Source of the DNA: Hymenobacter cyanobacteriorum | GTDB lineage: Bacteria; Bacteroidota; Bacteroidia; Cytophagales; Hymenobacteraceae | Length of the DNA stretch: 64,000 bases | NCBI RefSeq assembly: GCF_022631375.1 | Contig: NZ_JALBGC010000003.1 | Location: forward strand, 992,001 to 1,056,000 | Direction of reading: 5' to 3' | Part shown: positions 9,247-19,000 of the stretch, piece after piece | How the letters are laid out: each line of letters opens with the position of its first letter | Numbering within the stretch: position 1 is the first letter of the stretch | Translations under genes and position numbers: made by a program | Notes under the pieces: model-generated | The model's input: the letters and a program-made list of their open reading frames with translations, nothing else | Databases searched by the model: none | Told to the model about the DNA's origin: nothing

Positions 9247-10308
9247 ATGAAGCGTTTACTCTCGATTCTTCTTTGTTTCGTTTCCCTCTCCGTTTTCGCT
9301 AACGAGCCCGCCGGCGAGGGCGCAAAGGCCGAAGGCTTCAATCCCGGCGAAATGATTTTGCACCACATCGGCGATTCGCACGAGTGGCATTGGCTGGCTA
9401 CCGACAACGGCAATTTCACCACCTACCTGCCCATCATCGCCTACCGCCCCGGTAAAGGTGTTTCGGTGTTCTCCTCGAAGCACATTTCCAACGGCGAGTC
9501 GGAAGGTCCTGCCAAAGAATACGACGGCCTGAAGCTCGACCACGAGAAGCTCGTGAGCACCGATGGCAGCAAAGTCTACGACTTCTCCATCACCAAGAAC
9601 ATTGCTGCCCTCATCGGCAGCGCCGTGCTGATGCTCGTCATCTTCACCGCCGTCGCCAGCGGCTACCGCAAAAACCACGGCCGCGCCCCCAAAGGCATCC
9701 AGTCGTTCTTCGAGCCCATCATCGTTTTCATCCGCGACGAAGTAGCCAAGAAAAACATCGGCCCCAAGTACGAGCGCTACATGCCGTACCTGCTCACGGT
9801 GTTCTTCTTCATCTGGTTCAATAACCTGTTGGGCCTCACGCCCGGCGCGGCCAACCTCTCCGGCAACATCGCGGTGACCATGGTGCTGGCCCTGATGACC
9901 TTGGTTATTACGCTGGCTTCGAGCAACAAGTACTACTGGGCGCACATTTTCGCCACACCCGGCGTGCCTAAGCCGCTGCTGCCCATCATGATTATCGTAG
10001 AGGTGATTGGTATTTTCACCAAGCCTTTCTCGCTCATGATTCGTCTGTTCGCCAACATCACGGCGGGCCACATCGTGGTGCTGAGCTTCATCAGCTTGGT
10101 GTTCATCTTCAAATCGTGGGCTGTAGCCCCGGTAACCTTGGCATTCGGCCTGTTCATTAATGTGCTCGAGTTGCTGGTGGCCCTGCTGCAGGCCTTCATC
10201 TTCACGCTGCTCACTTCGATGTACATCGGTGGCGCGGTGGAAGACCACCACGATGCCGACCTGCAAATGGGCTACGACGACGGCTCGGCCTCGACTCACG
10301 CTCACTAA
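9247..10308 (+). CDS. atpB: F-type ATP synthase subunit a
   Basis: 353 residues. An N-terminal signal-like helix (MKRLLSILLCFVSLSVFA) and ~100-residue periplasmic extension, typical of Bacteroidota subunit a, precede the membrane core. The core has the strictly conserved arginine in MIRLFANITAGH, which works opposite the c-ring glutamate in proton translocation, and a last helix with ELLVALLQAFIFTLL. It ends in a His/Asp-rich tail. It forms the Fo half-channels in the inner membrane. The ATG follows one base after TAACTTTG (9238-9245), which reads like a -7 box but lies too close to serve this start. Confidence 0.97.
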   Translation: MKRLLSILLCFVSLSVFANEPAGEGAKAEGFNPGEMILHHIGDSHEWHWLATDNGNFTTYLPIIAYRPGKGVSVFSSKHISNGESEGPAKEYDGLKLDHEKLVSTDGSKVYDFSITKNIAALIGSAVLMLVIFTAVASGYRKNHGRAPKGIQSFFEPIIVFIRDEVAKKNIGPKYERYMPYLLTVFFFIWFNNLLGLTPGAANLSGNIAVTMVLALMTLVITLASSNKYYWAHIFATPGVPKPLLPIMIIVEVIGIFTKPFSLMIRLFANITAGHIVVLSFISLVFIFKSWAVAPVTLAFGLFINVLELLVALLQAFIFTLLTSMYIGGAVEDHHDADLQMGYDDGSASTHAH

Positions 10309-10372
10309 TCTGACTTAACAGGCCGGGCGCCTGCCGCCCGCCAACTGGCTGTTTCGGCCAGACCGTGGCAAT

Positions 10373-10386
10373 CCCCCCCCCCCCCC
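10373..10386 (+). repeat. C14 homopolymer in the atpB-atpE spacer
   Basis: Fourteen consecutive C residues, 47 bases before the atpE start. It is non-coding as annotated. Tracts of this length are prone to slippage and to sequencing error. Confidence 0.8.
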
Positions 10387-10433
10387 GCTGCGGGACTGAC
10401 GAACTTTTTCTTTTTCCCCTTTTTCCAATTTTT

Positions 10434-10709
10434 ATGTTGCTCTCTTTGTTGTTGCAAGTAGCTGCTATGGCGGCTAACTACGGTCCTGGTCTGGCTGTAA
10501 TGGGTGCCGGTATCGGTGCTGGTCTGGTTGCTCTGGGCGTAGGCCTGGGCATTGGCCGCATCGGCGGCAGCGCCATGGATGCTATCGGCCGTCAGCCGGA
10601 AGCTTCGGGCAAAATCCAGACGGCTATGATTATCGCCGCCGCTCTGATTGAAGGTCTGGGCCTGTTCGCAGTCGTAGTCTGCGTACTCATCTGGACCAAG
10701 CTCGTTTAA
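10434..10709 (+). CDS. atpE: F-type ATP synthase subunit c
   Basis: 91 residues forming a helical hairpin. Helix 1 carries a Gly-rich packing face (GAGIGAGLVALGVGLGIG), the polar loop has the universal RQPE, and helix 2 carries the ion-binding glutamate in AALIEGLGLF. The residue after the Glu is Gly, not the Ser/Thr seen in sodium-binding rings, so proton coupling is more likely. I chose ATG 10434 because the alternative upstream start would run through the poly-C tract and add a non-conserved tail. It forms the rotor ring of Fo. Spacers of 125 and 154 bases on either side are long for an operon and contain hairpins. Confidence 0.95.
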   Translation: MLLSLLLQVAAMAANYGPGLAVMGAGIGAGLVALGVGLGIGRIGGSAMDAIGRQPEASGKIQTAMIIAAALIEGLGLFAVVVCVLIWTKLV

Positions 10710-10749
10710 GGCAGTCGGCCGGGCCTGTGAGGGCTCGGAAGTAGTAAGG

Positions 10750-10794
10750 AAGCCCGCCGCCCGCTGCTGCACATGCAGGTGGCGCGGCGGGCTT
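10750..10794 (+). other. intercistronic hairpin between atpE and atpF
   Basis: Perfect 11-bp arms AAGCCCGCCGC and GCGGCGGGCTT enclose a 23-base interior with a further CTGC/GCAG pairing. There is no T run after it, so it is more likely an RNA stabiliser or attenuator than a full terminator. Confidence 0.6.
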
Positions 10795-10863
10795 ACCTGC
10801 TCCTACTCTCAGTCATTGTCCTAGCCGGCTGTTTATTGCCCGGCTACCCATTTTAAACGCATT

Positions 10864-11361
10864 ATGCCAGCTTTCTTATCCCCCGAACTCGGCCTGATTT
10901 TCTGGCAACTGGTTATCTTCCTGCTGGTATTGTTCCTGCTGGCGAAGTTTGCCTGGAAGCCGATTCTGCTCGCCCTCAAAGAGCGCGAAGACAGCATCGA
11001 AGGCGCCCTGCGCATGGCCGACCAGGCCAAGATTGAAATGCAGCAGCTGAAAGCCGGCAACGAGAAGTTGCTGACCGAAGCCCGCCTCGAGCGCGACCGC
11101 ATGATGCAGGAAGCCACCCAAATGGCCAACCAGCACCGCGAAGCCGAAAAGGCCCGCGCCACCGCCGAAGCCAACACCATCATCCAGCAAGCCCGCGAAG
11201 CCATCCAGCAGGAGAAAAACGCGGCCTTGGCCGAAGTGAAAAACACCGCCGCCAAGCTCTCGCTCGACATCGCCGAGCGCATTCTGCGCCGCGAGCTGAC
11301 CGACCCCGCCGCCCAAACGCAGCTGGTCGATTCTTACCTGAAAGACGTTAAACTGAACTAG
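10864..11361 (+). CDS. atpF: F-type ATP synthase subunit b
   Basis: 165 residues. One N-terminal membrane helix (GLIFWQLVIFLLVLFLLAKF) is followed by the conserved WKPILLAL and then a long charged coiled coil rich in Ala, Glu, Arg and Lys to the end. Subunit b is the peripheral stalk that holds F1 against Fo. Length and layout are normal for the family. It lies between atpE and atpH, and its stop codon is embedded in the left arm of an inverted repeat that fills the next spacer. Confidence 0.96.
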   Translation: MPAFLSPELGLIFWQLVIFLLVLFLLAKFAWKPILLALKEREDSIEGALRMADQAKIEMQQLKAGNEKLLTEARLERDRMMQEATQMANQHREAEKARATAEANTIIQQAREAIQQEKNAALAEVKNTAAKLSLDIAERILRRELTDPAAQTQLVDSYLKDVKLN

Positions 11362-11458
11362 GGTCTCGGGGACTTAGGGTCTTAGGTACTTGGTGATGTT
11401 CGACGAACTATTGCCAGGAAAACCAAGACCCCAAGTCCCAAAGTCCCCAAGACCCTAA
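11359..11458. repeat. inverted degenerate repeat between atpF and atpH
   Basis: The left arm starts TAGGGTCTCGGGGACTT and includes the atpF stop codon. The right arm ends AAGTCCCCAAGACCCTA, the complement apart from a few positions. Both arms are built of GGGNCTT-like units and could fold into a stem of about 30 bp in mRNA. The 105-base spacer is almost entirely this element. Confidence 0.8.
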
Positions 11459-11466
11459 CTAATAAT

Positions 11467-12027
11467 ATGGCTGACCAACGAGTAGCGGCCCGCTACGCCA
11501 AGTCGCTCCTCGACTTGGGCAAGGAGATGGGCACCCTGAGCGCAGTGAAAGAGGACATGGACCTGCTGAGCAAGACCATGGCCGAAAGCCGCGAGCTGCG
11601 CCTGCTGCTGCGCAACCCGATTGTGAAGCACGACAAGAAGCTGGCCATCCTGAACGCCATCTTCAAAGGCAAGGTGTCGGACATGACGCTGCGCTTCTTC
11701 ACCATCCTAACCGAGAAAAACCGCGAGTCGGCCATCGAAGGCATCGGGCCCGAGTTTCTGGCGCAGTACAACGTGATGCAAGGCGTACAGTCGGCGGAAG
11801 TAACGTCGGCTGCCCCGCTCACGGCCGTTGCCCGCCTCGAGATGCGCAAGCTGGTAACCCAGCAAACCGGCCTCACCGACGTGCAGCTCACCGAGAAGGT
11901 AGACCCCGAACTCATCGGCGGCTTCGTGCTGCGGGTGGGCGACAAGCAAATTGACGATTCCGTGCGGACCAGCCTTCGCAAGCTGCGCACATCGCTGCAA
12001 GAAAATTCTTACCAACAAAAACTGTAG
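11467..12027 (+). CDS. atpH: F-type ATP synthase subunit delta
   Basis: 186 residues. The N-terminal helical domain (VAARYAKSLLDLGKEMG, then LRLLLRNPIVKHDKK) binds the top of subunit alpha. The C-terminal domain has the family pattern TAVARLEMRKLV and ends with DPELIGGFVLRVGDKQIDDS and SVRTSLRKLR. Delta is the link between F1 and the b stalk (OSCP in mitochondria). It is placed between atpF and atpA as expected. Confidence 0.96.
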   Translation: MADQRVAARYAKSLLDLGKEMGTLSAVKEDMDLLSKTMAESRELRLLLRNPIVKHDKKLAILNAIFKGKVSDMTLRFFTILTEKNRESAIEGIGPEFLAQYNVMQGVQSAEVTSAAPLTAVARLEMRKLVTQQTGLTDVQLTEKVDPELIGGFVLRVGDKQIDDSVRTSLRKLRTSLQENSYQQKL

Positions 12028-12098
12028 GGTATAGGTGAAGTCGGGATAGGGAGCGCGCTCCCGTCGTCCCCCGCCCCATATCCCTTGTTCCCTATACC
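12025..12098. repeat. inverted repeat between atpH and atpA
   Basis: GGTATAGG (12028-12035) pairs with CCTATACC (12091-12098), and GGGATA pairs with TATCCC inside it. At the centre-left is a perfect 14-bp palindrome, GGGAGCGCGCTCCC (12049-12062). The arms touch the atpH stop codon and end shortly before the atpA start. Confidence 0.75.
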
Positions 12099-12113
12099 TT
12101 ATTCCCCCCAAAA

Positions 12114-13697
12114 ATGGCAGAAGTACGTCCGGATGAAGTCTCCGCAATCCTGCGGCAGCAACTGTCCAATTTCAAGTCGGAAGCCGAGCTGGAAGAAGTC
12201 GGCACCGTGTTGCAGGTCGGCGACGGCGTGGCTCGCATCTACGGTCTGAGCAAAGCCCAGGCCGGCGAACTGATTGAATTCGAGAACGGCCTGCAAGGCC
12301 TCGTGCTCAACCTGGAAGAAGACAACGTGGGTGCCGTAATGCTCGGCGACTACTCGGAAATCCGGGAAGGCGCCACGGTGAAGCGCACCAACAAAATCGC
12401 CTCCATCAAAGTAGGCGAGGGCATCGTAGGCCGCGTGGTAAACACGCTGGGCCAGCCCATCGACGGCCGCGGCCCCATCCAGGGCGAGTTGTACGAGATG
12501 CCCCTGGAGCGCAAAGCCCCTGGCGTAATCTTCCGTCAGCCCGTGACCGAGCCGATGCAGACCGGCATCAAGTCGATTGACGCGATGATTCCGATTGGCC
12601 GTGGCCAGCGCGAACTGATTATCGGTGACCGCCAGACCGGCAAGTCGGCTGTGGCCATCGATACCATCATCAACCAGCGCGAATTCTTCGAGGCCGGCCA
12701 GCCGGTGTTCTGCATCTACGTGGCCATCGGCCAGAAGGCTTCTACGGTAGCCCAGGTAGTGCAGGCCCTCACCAAGGGCGGCGCCATGGATTACACCGTG
12801 GTAGTAGCCGCTTCGGCTTCCGACCCGGCTCCGTTGCAATTCTACGCGCCTTTCACGGGTGCGGCTATTGGCGAATTCTTCCGCGATACGGGTCGTCCCG
12901 CCCTTGTGGTGTATGATGACTTGTCGAAGCAGGCCGTAGCTTACCGCGAGGTGTCGCTGCTGCTCCGTCGTCCTCCGGGCCGCGAGGCATATCCTGGCGA
13001 CGTGTTCTACCTGCACAGCCGTTTGCTGGAGCGGGCCGCTAAAATCAACTCCTCGGACGAGATTGCGCGGAACATGAACGACCTGCCTGACAGCATCAAA
13101 CACCTCGTGAAAGGCGGCGGTTCGCTGACGGCTCTGCCCCTGATTGAGACGCAGGCGGGTGACGTATCGGCTTACATCCCGACCAACGTAATTTCGATTA
13201 CGGATGGCCAGATTTTCCTCGAGACCAACCTGTTCAACTCGGGTGTTCGCCCGGCCATCAACGTGGGTATCTCGGTATCGCGCGTGGGTGGTAACGCTCA
13301 GATTAAGTCGATGAAGAAAGTGGCCGGTACGCTGAAACTCGACCAGGCCCAGTTCCGCGAACTGGAAGCCTTCGCCAAGTTCGGCTCCGACCTCGACGCC
13401 TCGACCAAGCTCACCATCGAGCGTGGCCGTCGCAACCTCGAAATCCTGAAGCAGCCCCAGTACTCGCCCGTGAAGGTGGAGGACCAGGTGGCCATCATCT
13501 ATGCCGCCACCAACGGCCTGCTCGACACTGTGCCCGTGAACCGCGTGCGGGAGTTCGAGAAGGAGTTCGGCCAAGTGATGAACTCGCGCTACCCCGACGT
13601 GCTGAAGGCCCTGAAAGCCGGCAAGCTGGAGGATGCTGGCACGAAGGCCATCCGCGAGGTAGCCAAGGACGTTTCGGCGAACTACGCTGTGAAGTAG
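12114..13697 (+). CDS. atpA: F-type ATP synthase subunit alpha
   Basis: 527 residues, a normal length. Walker A motif [11 protein letters not shown] lies near residue 173, with the alpha signature later ([14 protein letters not shown]). The beta-barrel N-terminal domain ([14 protein letters not shown]) and the C-terminal helical domain are intact. Alpha forms the non-catalytic nucleotide sites of F1 and alternates with beta; the beta gene atpD is not in the window, consistent with the split atp operons of the phylum. The long open frame on the opposite strand of this gene is a by-product of GC-rich codons. Confidence 0.98.
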   Translation: MAEVRPDEVSAILRQQLSNFKSEAELEEVGTVLQVGDGVARIYGLSKAQAGELIEFENGLQGLVLNLEEDNVGAVMLGDYSEIREGATVKRTNKIASIKVGEGIVGRVVNTLGQPIDGRGPIQGELYEMPLERKAPGVIFRQPVTEPMQTGIKSIDAMIPIGRGQRELIIGDRQTGKSAVAIDTIINQREFFEAGQPVFCIYVAIGQKASTVAQVVQALTKGGAMDYTVVVAASASDPAPLQFYAPFTGAAIGEFFRDTGRPALVVYDDLSKQAVAYREVSLLLRRPPGREAYPGDVFYLHSRLLERAAKINSSDEIARNMNDLPDSIKHLVKGGGSLTALPLIETQAGDVSAYIPTNVISITDGQIFLETNLFNSGVRPAINVGISVSRVGGNAQIKSMKKVAGTLKLDQAQFRELEAFAKFGSDLDASTKLTIERGRRNLEILKQPQYSPVKVEDQVAIIYAATNGLLDTVPVNRVREFEKEFGQVMNSRYPDVLKALKAGKLEDAGTKAIREVAKDVSANYAVK

Positions 13698-13806
13698 ATT
13701 GATTAGATGGTTGAATTGTTGGCTGGTTGAATTGAGGGATAATGCCCCGAATACAGACCACCAATAATTCAACAACTAAGCAATCCAACAACCCAACAAT
13801 CAATAA
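13698..13806. repeat. inverted degenerate repeat between atpA and atpG
   Basis: The left part is made of TGGTTGAATTG-like units and the right part of CAATCCAAC/CAACAATCAA units, which are the complement of TTGNNTTG units. The arms fill the 109-base spacer from the atpA stop to the atpG start, with a non-repetitive centre around 13740-13765. Confidence 0.75.
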
Positions 13807-14691
13807 ATGGCAAGCTTAAAAGAAGTCCGCAACCGCATTCAGTCGGTGAGCAGCACGCAGCAGATTACCAAAGCCATGAAGATGGTGGCGGCGGCCAAAC
13901 TGCGTCGTGCCCAGGACAACATCGTGCGAATGCGGCCCTACGCCCAGCGTCTGAATGCCATCCTGACCAACCTGACCCGCAACGCCGACGATGACATCGT
14001 GAGTGACTACGGCGTGGCCCGCGAGGTGCGCAAGGTGCTGGTGATTGCCATCACTTCCGACCGCGGCTTGGCCGGCGCGTTCAACACGAACGTGTTCAAG
14101 GGCGTAAACGCGGCCATTGCTTCGCGCTACAGCAACCTGCCAGCGGCCAACATTTCTGTGATGGCCATTGGCAAAAAGGCGCACGACTACTATGGCCGTC
14201 GTGGCCAGACGGTGGGTGACTATACGCACGTCTTCGCCAAGCTCTCGTTCGAGACGGTGCGCGCGGCTGCTGAAGTGGCGATGGACGGTTTCCGCAACGG
14301 CATTTACGACGAGGTGGTGATGGTCTACAACGAGTTCCGCAACGTGGCGACGCAGATTATCCGCACCGAGCAGCTGTTGCCGCTGGTGCAGGAAGAAGTG
14401 CCCGCCACGGCTACACCAGAGTCGAATGTGGACTACTTGTTCGAGCCTTCGAAAGAGGAAATCGTGCAAACGCTGATTCCGCAATCCATCAAGATTCAAC
14501 TCTACAAGGCGGTGCTGGAAAGTAATGCCTCAGAGCACGGCGCCCGCATGACGGCCATGGATAAGGCCACCGACAACGCCGGTGAGCTGCTCAAGGCCCT
14601 CAAGCTGACTTACAACCGGACGCGTCAGGCGGCCATCACGACTGAGATTCTCGAAATCGTGGGTGGTGCCGAGGCGCTGGCCGCGGGGTAA
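13807..14691 (+). CDS. atpG: F-type ATP synthase subunit gamma
   Basis: 294 residues. The N-terminal helix (EVRNRIQSVSSTQQITKAMKMV) and the C-terminal helix (YNRTRQAAITTEILEIVGGAEAL) are the two strands of the central rotor coiled coil and match the family strongly. The central Rossmann-like domain has VIAITSDRGLAGAFNTNVFK. It turns inside the alpha/beta hexamer and connects to the c-ring. It is the last gene of the operon; a terminator follows. Confidence 0.98.
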   Translation: MASLKEVRNRIQSVSSTQQITKAMKMVAAAKLRRAQDNIVRMRPYAQRLNAILTNLTRNADDDIVSDYGVAREVRKVLVIAITSDRGLAGAFNTNVFKGVNAAIASRYSNLPAANISVMAIGKKAHDYYGRRGQTVGDYTHVFAKLSFETVRAAAEVAMDGFRNGIYDEVVMVYNEFRNVATQIIRTEQLLPLVQEEVPATATPESNVDYLFEPSKEEIVQTLIPQSIKIQLYKAVLESNASEHGARMTAMDKATDNAGELLKALKLTYNRTRQAAITTEILEIVGGAEALAAG

Positions 14692-14715
14692 TCAACTTCG
14701 TGATTGGTAAAAATG

Positions 14716-14750
14716 AAAGGCTCGTTTCCGCAAGGAAGCGAGCCTTTTTT
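14716..14750 (+). terminator. terminator of the atp operon
   Basis: Stem AGGCTCG..TTCC with GGAA..CGAGCCT, loop GCAA, followed by six T. It begins 25 bases after the atpG stop. Confidence 0.85.
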
Positions 14751-14879
14751 GATATTTGAAACCTTGCGTTTTAACTGGGACTCATAAAGCGTGCGCAACG
14801 CAAGCCGATTGGGCTTTACAAACCATTTTGCTGTACGGATGCTTTCCACCTTGTTTCTCTAAAATCAACCCGTGAATTC

Positions 14880-15926
14880 ATGCAAATAGGCATCAGCTCT
14901 TTCGGCGAAGTCGCCCCTGCTCACCTTGCTGGCCAAGACCACGCCGCGGCCCAGCACATGCAAGAACTGCTGGCGATGGGTAAACTGGCCGATGAAGTGG
15001 GCCTCGACGTGCTGGCCCTCGGCGAGCACCACCGCCCCGACTTCATCATCTCGGCTCCCGAAGTCATTCTGGCTGCTGTGGCTGCCATCACCAAGCGCAT
15101 TCGGCTCAGCAGTGCCGTTACGGTGCTCAGCTCCGTCGACCCGGTGCGCACGTTTCAGAACTTTGCCACCGTCGACCTCATCTCCAACGGCCGGGCCGAG
15201 ATTATTGCCGGGCGCGGCTCGTTTATTGAGTCGTTTCCGCTGTTCGGTCAGGATTTGAAGGACTACGATGCGCTGTTTATTGAGAAGCTTCAGTTGCTGC
15301 TCAACATCAACGAAAACGAGGTGGTGACGTGGCAGGGAAAGCACCGCGCGGCCATTGCAGCCAAAGGTGTGTACCCGCGCCCGGCGCAGGCCAAAATCCC
15401 GGTCTGGATTGGCGTGGGCGGCACGCCGGCATCGGTGGTGCGGGCCGGGCAGCTGGGGCTGCCGCTTACCATTGCCATCCTGGGCGGAGCGCCCGCGCAG
15501 TATGTGCCGTTTGCCGAGCTCTACCGAGAGTCGGCCCAGAAAGCCGGCCACGATGTGGCCGCGTTGCAGTTGGCCATCAACTGCCATCTGCACTTGGCCG
15601 ATACAGCCGAGCAGGCCCGCGACGAGTTTTTCCCGCCCTACTCGCAACTGATGAACCGCATTGGCCGCGAGCGCGGCTGGTCGCCCATGGACCGCCGCCA
15701 CTTCGATTACCTGTGCGGTCCGCAAGGCCCGCTGTTGGTGGGCGCGCCGCAGGACATTGTCGCCAAGCTGCTCTACCAGCACCAGCTGTTCAGCAATACC
15801 CGTTTTCTGGCACAGTTGGTCATCGAAGGCATTGCGCCCGAAAGTGTGCTGCGCTCGATTGAACTGCTCGGCACCCAGGTTGCGCCCGCCGTGCGTACTG
15901 CACTGGCGGAGAAGGCCGTAGCATAG
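14880..15926 (+). CDS. luciferase-like (LLM) flavin-dependent oxidoreductase
   Basis: 348 residues with a TIM-barrel luciferase fold: MQIGISSFGE at the start, LGEHHRPDF near residue 43, AVTVLSSVDPVRTFQ and AEIIAGRGSFIESFPLFG in the FMN region, and PVWIGVGGTPASV later. Members reduce or oxygenate small substrates with FMN; the substrate cannot be told from sequence. The gene stands alone between two terminators. The upstream 190 bases carry no clear -7 box that I could find. A bidirectional terminator is shared with the convergent FN3 protein gene. Confidence 0.9.
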   Translation: MQIGISSFGEVAPAHLAGQDHAAAQHMQELLAMGKLADEVGLDVLALGEHHRPDFIISAPEVILAAVAAITKRIRLSSAVTVLSSVDPVRTFQNFATVDLISNGRAEIIAGRGSFIESFPLFGQDLKDYDALFIEKLQLLLNINENEVVTWQGKHRAAIAAKGVYPRPAQAKIPVWIGVGGTPASVVRAGQLGLPLTIAILGGAPAQYVPFAELYRESAQKAGHDVAALQLAINCHLHLADTAEQARDEFFPPYSQLMNRIGRERGWSPMDRRHFDYLCGPQGPLLVGAPQDIVAKLLYQHQLFSNTRFLAQLVIEGIAPESVLRSIELLGTQVAPAVRTALAEKAVA

Positions 15927-15964
15927 CCTTCGAGAAAGTAAAAACCCCAGCAGTAGCCTCAAAT

Positions 15965-15998
15965 AAAAAGCCCCACCGGAATTCCGGTGGGGCTTTTT
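15965..15998. terminator. bidirectional terminator
   Basis: Perfect 15-bp stem AAAAAGCCCCACCGG with its complement around an AATT loop, between the LLM oxidoreductase and the convergent FN3 protein gene. Confidence 0.88.
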
Positions 15999-16018
15999 AT
16001 TGAATCATCTTCGGCGGG

Positions 16019-19000
16019 TTATTCGATAACCAGACGCGTGGTAGCCGTTTCGGTGCCGGCCTGCACGCGCACCACGTAGAGGCCGGTGGGCAAGTCGGCC
16101 ACATCCAGCTGGCTGCGGGTGCCGCCCGTGCTCAGCGCGAGCACGCGCGTGCTCACCACTTGGCCCAGCGCGTTCAGCAACTCAACGCGGGCCGTGCGGG
16201 TGCTGCCCAGCGCCAGCAGGCTCAGGGTGAAGGCGCGGTGCGCGGGGTTGGGGTACACCGCCAGGGTACCGCCGGCCAGCGCCTCACGCGTAGCCGTGGG
16301 CGTGAGCGTGGTGAAGGCCACCGTGAGCGGGGCCGAAGTCCCGCCTCCCGGATAGTTGGCCACAATGGTCACGCTGTAAGCCTTGCTGCTTGCCAGGCCG
16401 GTGAGCACCACGGGCGAGCCGGTAGCTGTAATGGTCGCGGCCGTGCCGCCCTGCGGCGTGTAGGTCACCGTATAGCTGGTAGCCCCAGCCGCGGGTGTGA
16501 AGCTGATGGTCGCGCCCGTGGCCGTGATGCTGCCTGCCGCCGCGTTGGTCGGGGCCGGAGCTGGCGTGCTGAAGGTCGTCACGACGGCCGGCGAAGTCTG
16601 GCCGGCGGCGCAGGTGGTTACCAGGCTCACGGTGTAGGCCGTGCCCGGGGTCAGGTTCGTCAGGCTCACCGGCGAGGCCGTTACCGTCTGGGTCGTAGCC
16701 GTGCCGCCCTGCGGCGTCAGGGTCAGGGCGTAGCTCGTGGCGCCGGCGGCGGGCGTAAAGCTCACGCTGGCTGCCGTGGCGCTGATGCTGCCCACGGCCA
16801 AGCTGGTGGCGGCCACGCAGCTTGGCGTGGTGGTGGTGAAGGTGGTCGAAGCCAGCGGCGAGGTTTGGCCACCGCCGCAGTTCGTCGTCACCGTCGCCGT
16901 GTACGAAGTGCCGGGCTGCAGGCCCGCCAGCACCACGGGCGAGCCCGTAGCCGTCTGGGTTAGGGTAGTACCGCCGGCCGGCGTATAGGCCACGGTGAAG
17001 GACGTGGCACCAGCCGCTGGCGCGGTGAAGGTGAGCGTTGCCCCGGTGGTGGTGATGCTGCCGGCCGCCAGGTTGGTCACGGCCACGCAGGGCGTGCCGG
17101 TGGTGAAGGTGATGCTGGCCGCCGGCGAAGTCTGACCCGCGGTGCAGTTGGTCGTAATAGCCACCGTATACAGCGTGCCCGGAGTCAGGCCGGCCAGCGT
17201 CACCGGCGAGCCGGTTGCGGTTTGGGTCTGGGCCGTGCCGCCTTGGGCGGTGTAAGTCACCGTGTAGCCTGTCGCACCAGCGGCCGGCGTAAAGCTCACG
17301 CTCGCGCCGGTGGTCGTGATGTTGCCCACGGCCAGGCCGGTAGCCGCCGGGCAAGGCGGGAACGGCGTGGTGAAAGTCGTCGTCACTGCGGCCGAAGCTT
17401 GGTTCGAGGCGCAGTTCGTCACCACGCTCGCCGTATACAGCGTACCGGGTATCAGATTAGCCAGCGTCACGGGCGAGCCGGTAGCGGTTTGGGTCTGGGC
17501 AGTGCCACCCTGGGGCGTGTACGTCACGGTGTAACCCGTAGCGCCCGCGGCGGACGTAAAGGTGAGCGTAGCGCCGTTCGGAGTCAGGTTGCTAGCTGCC
17601 AGGCCCGAGATGGCTGGGCAGGGCGGGAAGGGCGTGGTGAAGGTGGTCGAGGCCGCCGGCGAATTCTGGTTACCCGCGCAGCTCGTGGTGATGGTTGCCG
17701 TATACAGCGTGCCGGGAATCAAGCTAGCCAGGTTCACCGGCGAGCCGGTGGCCGTCTGCGTCTGGGCCGTGCCGCCCTGGGGCGTGTAGGTCACCGTGTA
17801 GCTGGTAGCACCAGAGGCGGCCGTGAACGTCAGCGTCGCCGAATTTGGAGCTAGGTTGCTGGCCGTCAAATTGGTCACGGCCACGCAGGGCGGGAAGGGC
17901 GTGGTGAAAGTCGTCGTTATTGGCGTCGAAACCTGGCTGGCGGCGCAGGTGGTCACCAGGCTCACGGTGTAGGTCGTGCCTGGGGTCAGGTTCGTCAGCG
18001 TTACGGGCGAGGCCGTAGCTGTCTGTGTCGTGGCTGTGCCGCCCTGCGGCGTAATGGTCAGCGTGTAGCCCGTGGCGCCGGCAGCCGGCGTGAAGCTCAC
18101 CGTCGCGCCCGTCGGGGTCACGTTGCTGGTGGCCAAGTTAGTAGCCACCACGCAGGGCACGGGCACCACGCTGGCTTCGAGCGCCAGACGGGTTTTCAGC
18201 GGGGTCGTATTTATCAGGGTGAAAGCGCCGCTGGTACCCTGGAAGTAGAACGTAGCCGGCCGCAGCGGGTCTTCTACCTGATAGCCGAGGCTCAGGTTGT
18301 TGTCCAACTCCACGATGGCCACGTAGAAGCTGTTGCCGACCGTAACATCCGGTACCGCAATAGTCGGCGACGCCGTGGCCGAAGGCCGGGTTTGCGTGGC
18401 CGAAGTGTAGAGGATAGTCCCGGGAGTGCCGCCGGTGCCGGTGGCATCATACAGCCGTACCTGGTAGGTGGTGCCGGCCGTACCAGCATTCACAAAAGTG
18501 GGCGTGATGCTCGTGACCCGGCTTGGTTGCGGCAGGGTGTACTTGGCTGCCAGCACACCCCCGGCTACGCCTACGCCCACACTCGTGGGGTTCAGCGCCT
18601 GCGCGCCATCCACGTAAGCCAGCCGGCTGGCCGACACTACCTGCGTGTAGGTCTGCACGTCGTTGGTCGTGTTGCCATCGGCCGGCACGCGCACGGTCAT
18701 GTTGTTGGTGCCCGCGTTGGTGAGCGGGTAAGCGGCAAACGTCACCGTCGTGCTGGCGCCCACGGCCAAGCTGGCCACGGTCTGCGTGTTGGTGAAGGTG
18801 TTGGCGCCGGCTACCGTCAGCGTTACGTTCAGGTTGTTGAGGATGGCGGTGCCGTTGTTTACCACCACGGCCTGCACGGTGTGCGGCGTGGCCAGCAGCT
18901 GCGGCAGCTGCCCCAACGTGTAGATGGCAGACACTCCGGCGTCGTTGGCGGTGCCGCCCCCGGTTACGCAAATGGAGAAGGTGCCCGCATCGGTGCTGGC

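Noticed and set aside
9256..10305. 349-codon frame antisense to atpB
   Set aside because: Almost exactly mirrors the membrane gene; a charged His/Glu/Arg-rich sequence arises from reading hydrophobic codons backwards.
12099..13775. 558-codon open frame antisense to atpA
   Set aside because: atpA is certain on the plus strand. The antisense frame is His/Arg/Val-rich with no recognisable domain, the usual mirror of GC-rich codons.
16300..18165. CRISPR-like array
   Set aside because: The repeats are ~264 bp, in frame and encode FN3 domains; there are no spacers or cas genes.
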